Source: Bacteroidaceae bacterium
GTDB taxonomy: Bacteria; Bacteroidota; Bacteroidia; Bacteroidales; Bacteroidaceae
Direction of reading: 5' to 3'
DNA: 34,640 nt
Assembly: GCA_017935785.1 (NCBI GenBank)
Contig: JAGBGU010000033.1
Location: 1 to 34,640 of the forward strand
The translations under genes and the position numbers were made by a program. Shown in pieces: positions 14,835 to 22,510 of the stretch (the first letter of the stretch is position 1; every line of letters starts with the position of its first letter). Below the pieces are notes generated by a model. The model made no database searches and had not been told where the DNA came from. It worked only from the letters and a program-made list of their open reading frames with translations.

Positions 14835-16016
14835 TTATTCCTTTATTTTCTCACATTGAAGCAGGACATGGCGATCGCCGGAAAGCGTTGTGGCAAAGAG
14901 ATACACATCGCCGCCGTCCTTCAGCTTCAGTCTTTTGCGCAATTGTTCCACCGTAGAGGGGAAATTACGCACCGTCAGATTGGCCTTGGTCACCTGAGCC
15001 TGCAAGGACTTCAGACTCTGCTTTGAAAAATCGTGACAGGCCTGCACACGAAACGCCCTTCCCGGAAAGTTTTCCACCAGTCGGGAAGCCGTAAAGAGAT
15101 TGCTGTTCCGGTGCAGCTTTTCCACATCGAAACGGGCGCACAATGCATCCTGCACTCCGGCTTTCAGCACAGAGGCATTCGGTTCGTACAAATATTCCAG
15201 AGGCACATCGGCCACAACCGGCAAGACGGTTTCCGCCTCCTGCACGCAGAAAGCGACAGGCCTCCGACCCAAGTTCACACAATGAAAACTGACCGGGCCG
15301 AAACAATGCCCCCCAAGCAGAAGAAGCAGTTCGCGGCATTCGCCGTCCACGCTCACTACATGCACCTCGCACACATATTTCAAGGCCTTCAGCGCCACGC
15401 GAATGTCCAGCATGGGCGAGAGTTTTACCAAAAGGAAGCGGCAACGCTGAATCAGATCCGGGAGCATGGTTGTAACGCAGGGCGTACAGTCCTCCAGCTG
15501 TACGGTCTTTCGTCCGCAATCGTCCCGACGTGCCGGATCCATGAAAATAAGGTCGGCATAATCCATATTCTTTAAAAACGCTGTTCCGTCCGCACAATGA
15601 ACCTCGGCATGCCCCAGGCCCAAAAGAGGCAGATTATGACGGGCTATTTCGCACAACCGCTGCTGTTGTTCCACATAGACGGACCGCCTGAACAGCAAGG
15701 CCAGGTAACTGAAATCCACGCCGAACCCGGATGTCAGATCCACCATCGAGAACCTTTCTTCAGAGGAAAGAATCCGCTCCACCAGTTCCTGTTTATACTT
15801 TGCCGTAGTTTCAGAAGAGCACTGCTCCATCGACAGACTTGGCGGAAAGACAAGCCCGTCCACCGCCGCCCAATGCGGCAGTTTGCGTACGGCCTTCTGC
15901 CTGCTCTTAATCTGCTCCAGACAATATTTCAGATCCACCCCTTCAGGGGCACGCCTCAGGGCCAATGCCGATGTGTCTTCGCACCGATGCAGACTGATAT
16001 ACTCTTCGTTAGTCAT
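14835..16016 (-). CDS. THUMP-like class I SAM-dependent methyltransferase
   Basis: A 393-residue protein with a Rossmann-type methyltransferase core. The SAM-binding motif is VDLTSGFGVDFSYLA (about 92-105), followed by the acidic motif VEQ and the DPARR motif (160-164) in place of the usual catalytic tetrapeptide. The C-terminal part (from about 310) matches the THUMP-like domain often fused to this enzyme: LFTASRLVENFPGR, SLKSLQAQVTKANLTVRNFP and LRKRLKLKDGGDVYLFATTL. The combination suggests a tRNA or rRNA base methyltransferase, but the target is not established. Its ATG overlaps the stop codon of the upstream dipeptidase frame by ATGA, so the two were translationally coupled. Confidence 0.85.
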   Translation of the reverse strand: MTNEEYISLHRCEDTSALALRRAPEGVDLKYCLEQIKSRQKAVRKLPHWAAVDGLVFPPSLSMEQCSSETTAKYKQELVERILSSEERFSMVDLTSGFGVDFSYLALLFRRSVYVEQQQRLCEIARHNLPLLGLGHAEVHCADGTAFLKNMDYADLIFMDPARRDDCGRKTVQLEDCTPCVTTMLPDLIQRCRFLLVKLSPMLDIRVALKALKYVCEVHVVSVDGECRELLLLLGGHCFGPVSFHCVNLGRRPVAFCVQEAETVLPVVADVPLEYLYEPNASVLKAGVQDALCARFDVEKLHRNSNLFTASRLVENFPGRAFRVQACHDFSKQSLKSLQAQVTKANLTVRNFPSTVEQLRKRLKLKDGGDVYLFATTLSGDRHVLLQCEKIKE

Positions 16017-16696
16017 GGAATTGCCTTATAATGCGCCTTGGCTTCGGCGCGTGAAATGAAATTAAAATGCCACCACTCCGTCTTGAGCGGAACGAATCCG
16101 GCCTTGCGCATGACCCTTCGCAGAAGCAACCTGTTGGCACGGGCCTGAGGGCTGATTACGCCATCCGCCACCAACTTCTCCTCCTAGTCAATATGGGCAT
16201 ATTTCCCAAGGAAGTCTACCTTGGTTCCCATATCCAGCGTGTCACCGCTATGTATATTAAATAAGGAGACATCAACCGCCATACCATAGTTGTGCAGTCC
16301 GCCTCCGTTGCGCGGATTGCACACATAAATCTTCTTCTCCGTTCCCGCCACCGCATTCCACATCTGTTGCTGAATGTGCATGGGGCGTGCGGCATCAAAC
16401 ACAATAAGGCTAAGTTCCGGACACAGCGTACGAAGCTCCTTCTGGGCCAACAAAAGGGCCTTTGCAGCCTTGGGATGAAGATAAGCCTCGCGCAAGTCCT
16501 TATACAGCACCCTCCCCAGGAAGTTGTCGGGCCGGGCATACATCAGGCTGACCCTTAACGTAGAGTCAGCCTCGCCCACGTTCACAAATCCCAGCCTTTC
16601 CATTTTCTGGGCCGTGACGCTCTTCTGCGCACACATATTGCACACCCCAGCGAATCCGCAAAACAGAAACCATAAAGCCGCTACTCTTCTTCTCAC
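16013..16696 (-). pseudogene. VanX/DdpX-type D-alanyl-D-alanine dipeptidase (M15D) interrupted by an in-frame TAG
   Basis: Residues 1-170 carry a signal peptide (RRRVAALWFLFCGFAGVCNMCAQ) and the first part of an M15D zinc dipeptidase: LMYARPDNFLGRVLY, VFDAARPMHIQQ, and GGGLHNYGMAVDVSL with two zinc ligands (His135, Asp142). A TAG at 16186-16184 follows. The same frame then continues for 56 codons, including FVPLKTEWWHFNF, which holds the catalytic Glu and the third zinc ligand His, and ends in TGA overlapping the methyltransferase ATG. Total length would be 227 residues, normal for a secreted family member. Without readthrough the product lacks the active site. I chose GTG 16696 because the promoter at 16718-16748 overlaps the upstream ATG (16747). 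The cause may be a recent nonsense mutation, a base error or recoding. The family hydrolyses D-Ala-D-Ala in the periplasm. Confidence 0.85.
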
Positions 16697-16717
16697 TCCT
16701 TTGCTTTGTTCTTTTTG

Positions 16718-16748
16718 CAAAATTACAAAATAAGCCAGAATCCGCAAA
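16718..16748 (-). promoter_or_regulatory. Promoter of the dipeptidase-methyltransferase-protease-porin unit
   Basis: On the minus strand TTTG (16748-16745), a 19-bp spacer and TAATTTTG (16725-16718) match the consensus. Transcription would start near 16711, so the ATG at 16747 cannot be the start and the GTG at 16696 is favoured. Confidence 0.65.
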
Positions 16749-17114
16749 ACAAACCGGCAGGGAAAACAATAAGAAGGCTACTTCTATAGCCAACTCATAA
16801 TGCGCCATAAAATGAAATTACCATTAAGCCCAAATCTGTCAATAGGCTGTTACGCGCTAATGACCGATTTGTGTTGAATGTAATGTTTTTTCCACACCCC
16901 ACTTTTCCTGCTCCCCTATCCCCCGTTTTTTCCTCGCGAGGAAAAAGTTTTTCCCACGCCACAGCGTTATAAACCCATGGTATGGAAAAATTAAACGCAT
17001 TATCTGCATGTAAAGATTTCAGAGAAGCTGGCCAACAGCTGATTATACCGTTTACTTTGCAGTTTGCATTTTTGCATAAAAAATAAAGACATGCACTGTT
17101 TCTTTTGCGTATCC
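16749..17114. other. Intergenic stretch with hairpins, no convincing gene
   Basis: It contains the second copy of the hairpin repeat (16832-16870) and a 20-bp perfect palindrome TTTTTCCTCGCGAGGAAAAA at 16927-16946, followed by GGAAAAAGTTTTTCC. A 34-codon plus-strand ORF at 16982-17086 (starts MEKLNALSACKDF) has no promoter and no recognisable domain, so I do not call it. Confidence 0.45.
16832..16870 (+). repeat. Dispersed hairpin repeat, copy B
   Basis: AAATCTGTCA and TGACCGATTT form a stem with one mismatch around the same core as copy A at 8828-8864. From CTGTTACGCG to the end of the unit the two copies are identical. It lies in the non-coding stretch upstream of the dipeptidase promoter. 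Confidence 0.75.
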
Positions 17115-17170
17115 GGGAATGAAAACTAAAAAGCCCGGCAACTTTGCCAGGCTTTTTAGTTTTCATTCCC
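17115..17170. terminator. Very long bidirectional terminator hairpin
   Basis: A 21-bp perfect stem (GGGAATGAAAACTAAAAAGCC with its inverse at 17150-17170) encloses a loop with an extra GGCA/TGCC pairing. A T-rich arm follows the GC part in both directions. It lies 19 bp after the first OmpA gene (minus strand). Confidence 0.85.
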
Positions 17171-17188
17171 GTTAATAAGTAAATTGGA

Positions 17189-18322
17189 TTACTTTACGCG
17201 GTAACGCACTTCCTTAGTACGATACTTCTTAACGGTATACTTGTCCTTAACGTCCTTCAGACCGGTTGCAGTAATGATAGAAACGCGGTTCTTGTCATTC
17301 TCGGCAAAGGGCTGAACGGTGTCACCGAAGTATTCTGCCTTGATGATAGAGGGATCCACACCGGCATCAACCAAAGCCTTTACAGCCTTCTCAGAACGCT
17401 GCTGGCTATAACCCATGTTAATCTTGGGGTTACCGGTCTGCACGTCGGCATAAGACTTGATGGTAACCTTACACTCGCGGTGGTCCTTAAGGAAGGCACC
17501 GATATTAGCCAACTGGGCGTCGGGATCGTTGAAATCACTCTCACGAATCTTGTAGAACACGTTCCAAGTGATGGTTCCGTCCTCTACGCGAGGAGTATAG
17601 GCTACATCGTCATACCAAATGGTATCCACGCGAGTTGCCCACTCTTCTTTCACTTCCTTCTTCTTGTAGCCGAACTTCACAGCCAAACCTACCTGGGCGT
17701 TGAGCTGCCAGTCGTCCTTGCTGCTGGTCTTGCTGTTATAACGGTCACCCACGCTATTGGCATTAACTTCCACATTCAGACTCAGATTCTTCATCAAGTT
17801 GAAGTCAACCATAGCACCAACGCGGGCATTATGGCTCAGCTTGTCATCCTTATAAGCCAAAGGCATAAGAGCTTTGTTGGCATAAGCATCGTCATTGTCC
17901 CATGCATAGTTAAGACCGATACCTCCGATCAAATAAACATTCACGGGGTAATAATTCTTCTTACCAAAGAGGGTAGAGAGGTTCAGCATCAAGTCCAAGT
18001 CAGAAGTTGCATACTTGTAGTCATACTTGAAATCTTGGGTTGCATTCTTGAAACCGCCCTTGTTCTGCCATCCGTTAAAGTGCAGACGAGCACCCACAAC
18101 AGGAGTAAAGAACGCACCGAAGCTTACACTTGCGGTGGGAGTGATCAACTTCATGTTGTCATAATTGGTAAACGTGGTCTGACCACCACCCTGGATACCT
18201 ACGAACATGTGGGGATAGGGTTTGTAGTCCAATCCGTCATCCTCAGCAGTCTGCGCTGTGGCAGGCACTGATACGCCAAGAGCTACGGCAGCCATGGCGA
18301 GAACATTTTTGAATTGCATCAT
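17189..18322 (-). CDS. OmpA family outer-membrane protein (paralog 1)
   Basis: A 377-residue protein with a signal peptide (ends VPATAQ), an N-terminal barrel-like region at about 30-210 (PHMFVGIQGG, ASVSFGAFFTPVVGARLHFNGW, VYLIGGIGLNYAWDND), and a C-terminal OmpA peptidoglycan-binding domain at about 260-365 (VTIKSYADVQTGNPKINMGYSQQRSEKAVKAL, FAENDKNRVSIITATG). It would anchor the outer membrane to peptidoglycan. The C-terminal third is almost identical, in protein and DNA, to the paralog at 19985-21145, while the barrels differ. I chose the MMQFKNV start (18322) over 18334 because it gives a compact signal peptide. A perfect consensus promoter lies at 18359-18390, and a very strong terminator follows. 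Confidence 0.88.
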   Translation of the reverse strand: MMQFKNVLAMAAVALGVSVPATAQTAEDDGLDYKPYPHMFVGIQGGGQTTFTNYDNMKLITPTASVSFGAFFTPVVGARLHFNGWQNKGGFKNATQDFKYDYKYATSDLDLMLNLSTLFGKKNYYPVNVYLIGGIGLNYAWDNDDAYANKALMPLAYKDDKLSHNARVGAMVDFNLMKNLSLNVEVNANSVGDRYNSKTSSKDDWQLNAQVGLAVKFGYKKKEVKEEWATRVDTIWYDDVAYTPRVEDGTITWNVFYKIRESDFNDPDAQLANIGAFLKDHRECKVTIKSYADVQTGNPKINMGYSQQRSEKAVKALVDAGVDPSIIKAEYFGDTVQPFAENDKNRVSIITATGLKDVKDKYTVKKYRTKEVRYRVK

Positions 18323-18358
18323 GTCTGTAAACAAATTTCAATTATTAATAATTTTGAA

Positions 18359-18390
18359 CAAAAGTAAGAGATTTTATTTATCCAGCCAAA
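18359..18390 (-). promoter_or_regulatory. Promoter of OmpA paralog 1
   Basis: On the minus strand TTTG (18390-18387), a 20-bp spacer and TACTTTTG (18366-18359) match the consensus. The second paralog uses the same -7 box and spacing. Confidence 0.8.
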
Positions 18391-18473
18391 AGAATAGTTT
18401 GTTTTTTCGTTTTTTATCTTCATTTTTTTCAAAAAAGCACACTCCACTTTACAATCTCCGCCTTTTTTCAACG

Positions 18474-18503
18474 AAAAACCCCTCGGAATCACTTCCGAAG
18501 GGC
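18474..18503 (-). terminator. Terminator of the Gfo/Idh gene
   Basis: On the minus strand a stem of about 9 bp (CCTTCGGAA with TTCCGAGGG-type arms, loop GTGA) is followed by GTTTTTC. It lies 26 bp after the oxidoreductase stop codon. Confidence 0.75.
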
Positions 18504-18528
18504 TGCTTAATTATTTCTCTTCTTTTAC

Positions 18529-19842
18529 TTAAATCTTAGGCAGTTTCCAAGGCTTGCGATACTCCTTGCACAGGTAAGAATCCGCCTCACGGTCATGGAA
18601 GGATTTTCCGTCCCAGGTAAGCTTTTTACCTGTCCGATAGGCTATATTACCCAATTGGGCAAACTTGGCAATATGGGCACCAATATGGATGTTTGCATTA
18701 CACTTCTCCGGAGTGCGGGCCTTAATACATTCCAAATGATTCTTGACATGAAGGTTCAGGCCGCCTTCACCATAAGATCTGCGGAGTTCCACACGTTCCA
18801 TGCGCGCCTTCCCGTTTACGCGTTCTGGAATTACTTCCCATCCGCCGCGGTCAACTACCAATGTGCCGTTTTCGCCTACAAAGCCCAGTCCGTGATTACG
18901 GCCATACGCTCCGTCATCGATTCCGATGGCGTGGTCCCACATCACCGTAAAGTCCTTGAATGTATAGACAGTCTGTAAAAGGTCGGGGGTTTCGCAGGCA
19001 TCATCTGGATAACCGAACTTTCCGCCTGACGCCATAATGGATTGGGGGGCGGTTACATTCATGCCGTATAACGCATAGTCGAGCAAATGCACTCCCCAGT
19101 CAGTCATCAGTCCGCCGGCATAATCCCAGAACCAACGGAAAGTAAAGTGGAAACGGTTTGGATTGAACGGACGTTTGGGGGCCGGTCCCAGCCACATATC
19201 GTAATCTACACCTTCAGGTACAGGACAGTCGGGCTTGACGGGGATTGAGGGACACCATCCCTGATAAGAGAACACACGCACAGTACGCACCTTACCAATA
19301 TGGCCTGCATGCAGATATGCCATGGCATCCTGCCAATGCGGATCGCTGCGCTGCCACTGGCCCACCTGTACTACTCGATTATATTTCTCTGCTGCACGGA
19401 CCATAATGTTACACTCCTCAATACTGTTGCCCAAGGGCTTCTCGCAGTACACATCCTTGCCGGCTTCGCAGGCTGCCACCAATTGCAGACAATGCCAGTG
19501 GTCGGGAGTTCCTACAATGACTACGTCTACATCCTTATTGTCAATCAGATGACGCCAGTCCTTATATAGGCCCTGGGGCTTCTTGCCCTGCATTTTTTCA
19601 ACATCTGCCGCACGTCTGTCCAGCACACCCTGGTCAATATCTGCCAAGGCTATACATTCCACTTCGGAGTTGCGAAGGAATGCTGTCAGATTGCTAAAAC
19701 CCATGCCATTACATCCAATCAGGCCTACCCTTATCTTATCGTTGGCATCCACTTGTGTTCTACCAGCACGTACGAGCAATGGACTTAATGATGCGCCAGC
19801 GCCCAGAATAGCTGACCTTGCGATAAAATCCCGTCTTGTCAT
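18529..19842 (-). CDS. Gfo/Idh/MocA family oxidoreductase with Tat signal
   Basis: A 437-residue protein starting with a twin-arginine signal (MTRRDFIARSAILGAG), so it is probably exported folded with its nicotinamide cofactor. The Rossmann motif is GLIGCNGMGFSN (about 40-51), followed by VGTPDHWH and the family's EKP motif in CEKPLGN (Glu134-Lys135-Pro136). The C-terminal half has the substrate-binding beta-sheet features WDYAGGLMTDWGVHLLDYALYGM. Such proteins oxidise or reduce sugars or inositol derivatives, and some relatives (GH109) cleave glycosides by an NAD-dependent route. Substrate here is unknown. It sits alone between two OmpA paralogs with terminators on both sides, so it is likely its own unit, though no consensus promoter is evident. 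Confidence 0.9.
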   Translation of the reverse strand: MTRRDFIARSAILGAGASLSPLLVRAGRTQVDANDKIRVGLIGCNGMGFSNLTAFLRNSEVECIALADIDQGVLDRRAADVEKMQGKKPQGLYKDWRHLIDNKDVDVVIVGTPDHWHCLQLVAACEAGKDVYCEKPLGNSIEECNIMVRAAEKYNRVVQVGQWQRSDPHWQDAMAYLHAGHIGKVRTVRVFSYQGWCPSIPVKPDCPVPEGVDYDMWLGPAPKRPFNPNRFHFTFRWFWDYAGGLMTDWGVHLLDYALYGMNVTAPQSIMASGGKFGYPDDACETPDLLQTVYTFKDFTVMWDHAIGIDDGAYGRNHGLGFVGENGTLVVDRGGWEVIPERVNGKARMERVELRRSYGEGGLNLHVKNHLECIKARTPEKCNANIHIGAHIAKFAQLGNIAYRTGKKLTWDGKSFHDREADSYLCKEYRKPWKLPKI

Positions 19843-19916
19843 AAACTTAAAAAATGTTTTAGGTTAATATTGTGTTTTTGTGGGAAAGAACTGGAATTTC
19901 CCCGGAAAGGGATGTC

Positions 19917-19967
19917 CCAAAAAGGTTTCAAGGCCTACGGAAGTGACCTCCCGAAGGCCTTGAAACC
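19917..19967 (-). terminator. Terminator of OmpA paralog 2
   Basis: On the minus strand GGTTTCAAGGCCT pairs exactly with AGGCCTTGAAACC, followed by TTTTTGG. It lies about 17 bp after the gene's stop codon. Confidence 0.85.
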
Positions 19968-19984
19968 TCAATTGTCAGATTAAA

Positions 19985-21145
19985 TTATTTCTTCTTCAGT
20001 TCACGTACTTCCTTAGTACGATACTTCTTAACGGTATACTTGTCCTTAACGTCCTTCAGACCGGTTGCGGTGATGATAGAAACGCGATTCTTGTCATTCT
20101 CGGCAAAGGGCTGAATGGTGTCACCGAAGTATTCTGCCTTGATGATAGAGGGATCCACACCGGCATCAACCAAAGCCTTCACAGCCTTTTCTGAACGCTG
20201 CTGGCTATAGCCCATGTTAATCTTGGGGTTACCGGTCTGCACATCGGCATAAGACTTGATGGTTACCTTACACTCGCGGTGGTCAGCAAGGAAAGCGCCG
20301 ATTGCACGGAGTTGGGCATCAGGATCGTTGAAGTCGCTCTCGCGAATCTTGTAGAATACGTTCCAAGTAAGAGTTCCGTCCTCTACACGAGGAGTATAGG
20401 CCACGTCGTCATACCAAATGGTATCTATGCGGGTTACCCATTCTTCCTCTACGGCTTTCTTCTTGTATCCGAACTTGAAGTTCACACCCACCTGTCCTGT
20501 AAACTGGAGATTGTCCGTAACAAACTTATGATTGTCACCGGGAATAATATGGTTGAGGTCAGCCTCAAGGTTCACACTCACGTTCTTGTGTACAGGAACG
20601 TCCAGTCCCAAACCAACGCGCGCATTGAAAGCCCAACGCTTGTCATTGGCAGCATATTCCATTCCACGCACTGCGGGAGTTCCGGTAGCCAAAGCCAAAG
20701 CCTCATCATTGTCCCAAGCATAATTGGCACCCAATCCCATGATATAAATCAGATTTACAGGATAACTATCCTTATTACCAAAAAGGGTACAGAGGTTCAC
20801 CAATACATCAGCACTGGTGGTCAGATACTTATAGTCAAACTTGCCAGAATACGGTTTCTCCTTAATGCTGAGATACTTGGCGCTTCCTTTGTCCCAGATT
20901 CCGTTGAAATGCAAACGAGAGCCAACCACCTTGTTGAAATAACCACCGAAACTAAGACTGGCAGTGGGGGTGAACGTCTTCCAGTTGTTGAAACTGTTAT
21001 TGAAGGTGTTCTGCACTCCTCCTTGAACTCCGACAAACATGTGAGGATACGGTTCATAATCCTTTTCCGCCTTTTGAGCAGAAGCAGGTGCGGCAATACC
21101 ATAAATCAAACCGACAGCTGCAATTAACTTGTAAAATTTTCTCAT
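19985..21145 (-). CDS. OmpA family outer-membrane protein (paralog 2)
   Basis: A 386-residue protein with a signal peptide (MRKFYKLIAAVGLIYG...ASAQ), a barrel-like region (PHMFVGVQGGVQNTF, ASLSFGGYFNKVVGSRLHFNG, NLIYIMGLGANYAWDND) and a C-terminal OmpA domain (VTIKSYADVQTGNPKINMGYSQQR, FAENDKNRVSIITATG). From the segment DTIWYDDVAYTPRVEDGT to near the C-terminus it is nearly identical to paralog 1, with only a few substitutions. The aligned DNA is offset by exactly 2,800 bp (17221 against 20021, no gaps seen). I chose ATG 21145 over 21205 because it starts a canonical signal peptide and lies 30 bases after the perfect promoter at 21175-21206. The paralogs may be expressed under different conditions or carry different surface-exposed barrels. 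Confidence 0.88.
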   Translation of the reverse strand: MRKFYKLIAAVGLIYGIAAPASAQKAEKDYEPYPHMFVGVQGGVQNTFNNSFNNWKTFTPTASLSFGGYFNKVVGSRLHFNGIWDKGSAKYLSIKEKPYSGKFDYKYLTTSADVLVNLCTLFGNKDSYPVNLIYIMGLGANYAWDNDEALALATGTPAVRGMEYAANDKRWAFNARVGLGLDVPVHKNVSVNLEADLNHIIPGDNHKFVTDNLQFTGQVGVNFKFGYKKKAVEEEWVTRIDTIWYDDVAYTPRVEDGTLTWNVFYKIRESDFNDPDAQLRAIGAFLADHRECKVTIKSYADVQTGNPKINMGYSQQRSEKAVKALVDAGVDPSIIKAEYFGDTIQPFAENDKNRVSIITATGLKDVKDKYTVKKYRTKEVRELKKK

Positions 21146-21174
21146 AACGATACTTATTTGAGTTGTGTAGTAGG

Positions 21175-21206
21175 CAAAAGTAATATTCTTTACATTTATG
21201 ACCAAA
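21175..21206 (-). promoter_or_regulatory. Promoter of OmpA paralog 2
   Basis: On the minus strand TTTG (21206-21203), a 20-bp spacer and TACTTTTG (21182-21175) match the consensus exactly. This also rules out the ATG at 21205 as the start. Confidence 0.8.
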
Positions 21207-21287
21207 GTTTTTTGCTATTTTTTTTATTTTAACATTAAGAAATCAATTAATATGGTACTTTCAGGCATAATTTTCCTAATTATTTAT

Positions 21288-21295
21288 TAACTTTG
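21288..21295 (+). promoter_or_regulatory. -7 box of the plus-strand housekeeping run
   Basis: TAACTTTG lies 26 bp before the start of the GNAT-like gene. The -33 element is not obvious. It faces away from the OmpA promoter at 21175-21206, so the gap is a divergent promoter region. Confidence 0.5.
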
Positions 21296-21321
21296 TACCA
21301 AAATATGCAGTTTACAGAAAT

Positions 21322-22482
21322 ATGTCAGAAATCATCATTTCCACAGTGAAGACAAGCAAAGAGTTGAAATCCTTTGTCCGCTTCAATTACGAACTATACA
21401 AAGGCTGTCCATATGCAGTCCCCGATTTGTTGGAAGACACAATGGACACCTTCAACCCCAAAAAGAATCCGGCCTTTAATTTTTGCGAAGCGGCCTGCTT
21501 CCTTGCCAAGCGGGACGGAAAGATTGTAGGGCGTATTGCCGCCATCATCAACAAGCGCGCCAATGACACCTGGAATACCCGTAACGTACGTTTTGGATGG
21601 ATTGACTTCATTGACGACATAGAGGTAAGCCGGCTTTTGTTGGAAACGGTAGAACAATGGGGAAAAGAACGTGGCATGAACAAGGTGGTGGGACCGATGG
21701 GTTTCACTGACATGGACTTGGAAGGCATGCTTACAGAAGGCTTTGACCAACTGAGCACAATGAACAGCATCTACAACTATCCATACTATAACGACCATAT
21801 GCAGAAATTGGGATATACCAAGGAAGTGGGATGGGTAGAACGCAAAGTCTTTGTCCCCAAATCAGGAACCGGACACGAAGCCAACAAGGAGAAGTACTTC
21901 AAGGTTGCGGAGATTGTAAAGAAAAGATACGGTTTCCGCATACATAAGTTCAAGAGCAAAAAGGAAATCAAGGAAGGCGGTTACATCCAAAAAGTGTTGC
22001 ACGTTGTAAACAAGGCATACGCCAACCTTTATGGCTACAGCGAAATGGACGAACGGCAAATGATGGCCTATGCGGAACAATACCTGCCTTTCCTGGACAA
22101 ACGCTATCTAAGCGTTGTGGAAACAGAAGAAGGAGAAGTTATAGGAATGGGCATCTGCATCACCAGTCTGAGCCGTGCCATCCAGAAGGCCAAAGCCAAA
22201 CTGTTCCCCTTTGGTTGGATTCATCTGGCAAAGGCTCTTTGGTTCAATAAAAAACCGCAAATCCTGGATATGCTGTTGGTCGGTGTTTTGCCCGAATACC
22301 AAGACAAGGGAGCAAATGCCCTTATCTTTGCCGACCTTATCCCGGAAGGCTCCAAAGACGGTTACGAATGGGCAGAAACCCATCATCAGCTTGAAGACAA
22401 CGACAAGAGTCAGACACAATGGAAAAATCTGGACTGCATCATTCACAAAAAGCGCTGTGCCTACCAGAAGCCGTTGTTGTAA
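21322..22482 (+). CDS. GNAT-fold acetyltransferase-like protein
   Basis: A 386-residue cytoplasmic protein. The N-terminal half has acetyltransferase-like features: FVRFNYELYKGCPYAVPDL, then GKIVGRIAAIIN, RFGWIDFIDD and LLETVEQWGKERGMNKVVGPMGFTDMDLEGML. The second half ends in a GNAT-like segment (GEVIGMGICI...LDMLLVGVLPEYQDKGANALIF) whose QDKGANA loop is in the position of the acetyl-CoA-binding loop. The long uncharacterised Bacteroidota family with this layout is usually annotated as hypothetical or N-acetyltransferase, and no substrate is known. The gene is first in a compact plus-strand run: parE starts 28 bp after its stop. A TAACTTTG box precedes it. Confidence 0.7.
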   Translation: MSEIIISTVKTSKELKSFVRFNYELYKGCPYAVPDLLEDTMDTFNPKKNPAFNFCEAACFLAKRDGKIVGRIAAIINKRANDTWNTRNVRFGWIDFIDDIEVSRLLLETVEQWGKERGMNKVVGPMGFTDMDLEGMLTEGFDQLSTMNSIYNYPYYNDHMQKLGYTKEVGWVERKVFVPKSGTGHEANKEKYFKVAEIVKKRYGFRIHKFKSKKEIKEGGYIQKVLHVVNKAYANLYGYSEMDERQMMAYAEQYLPFLDKRYLSVVETEEGEVIGMGICITSLSRAIQKAKAKLFPFGWIHLAKALWFNKKPQILDMLLVGVLPEYQDKGANALIFADLIPEGSKDGYEWAETHHQLEDNDKSQTQWKNLDCIIHKKRCAYQKPLL

Positions 22483-22510
22483 AAACAAACTTGCATCACC
22501 TTAAACCATC

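Noticed and set aside
16697..16747. ATG start at 16747 for the dipeptidase
   Set aside because: The -33/-7 promoter boxes overlap it and the predicted transcript begins downstream of it.
16982..17086. 34-codon plus-strand ORF starting MEKLNALSACKDF
   Set aside because: No promoter, no ribosome binding signal and no known motif; length is within chance expectation.
16795..17166. 123-codon minus-strand ORF
   Set aside because: It starts inside the long bidirectional terminator at 17115-17170 and covers two palindromes; no domain is visible.
17480..18271. 263-codon plus-strand ORF opposite OmpA paralog 1
   Set aside because: It is antisense to a well-supported gene. A similar one lies opposite paralog 2 (20279-21127), which follows from the shared coding sequence rather than from a gene.
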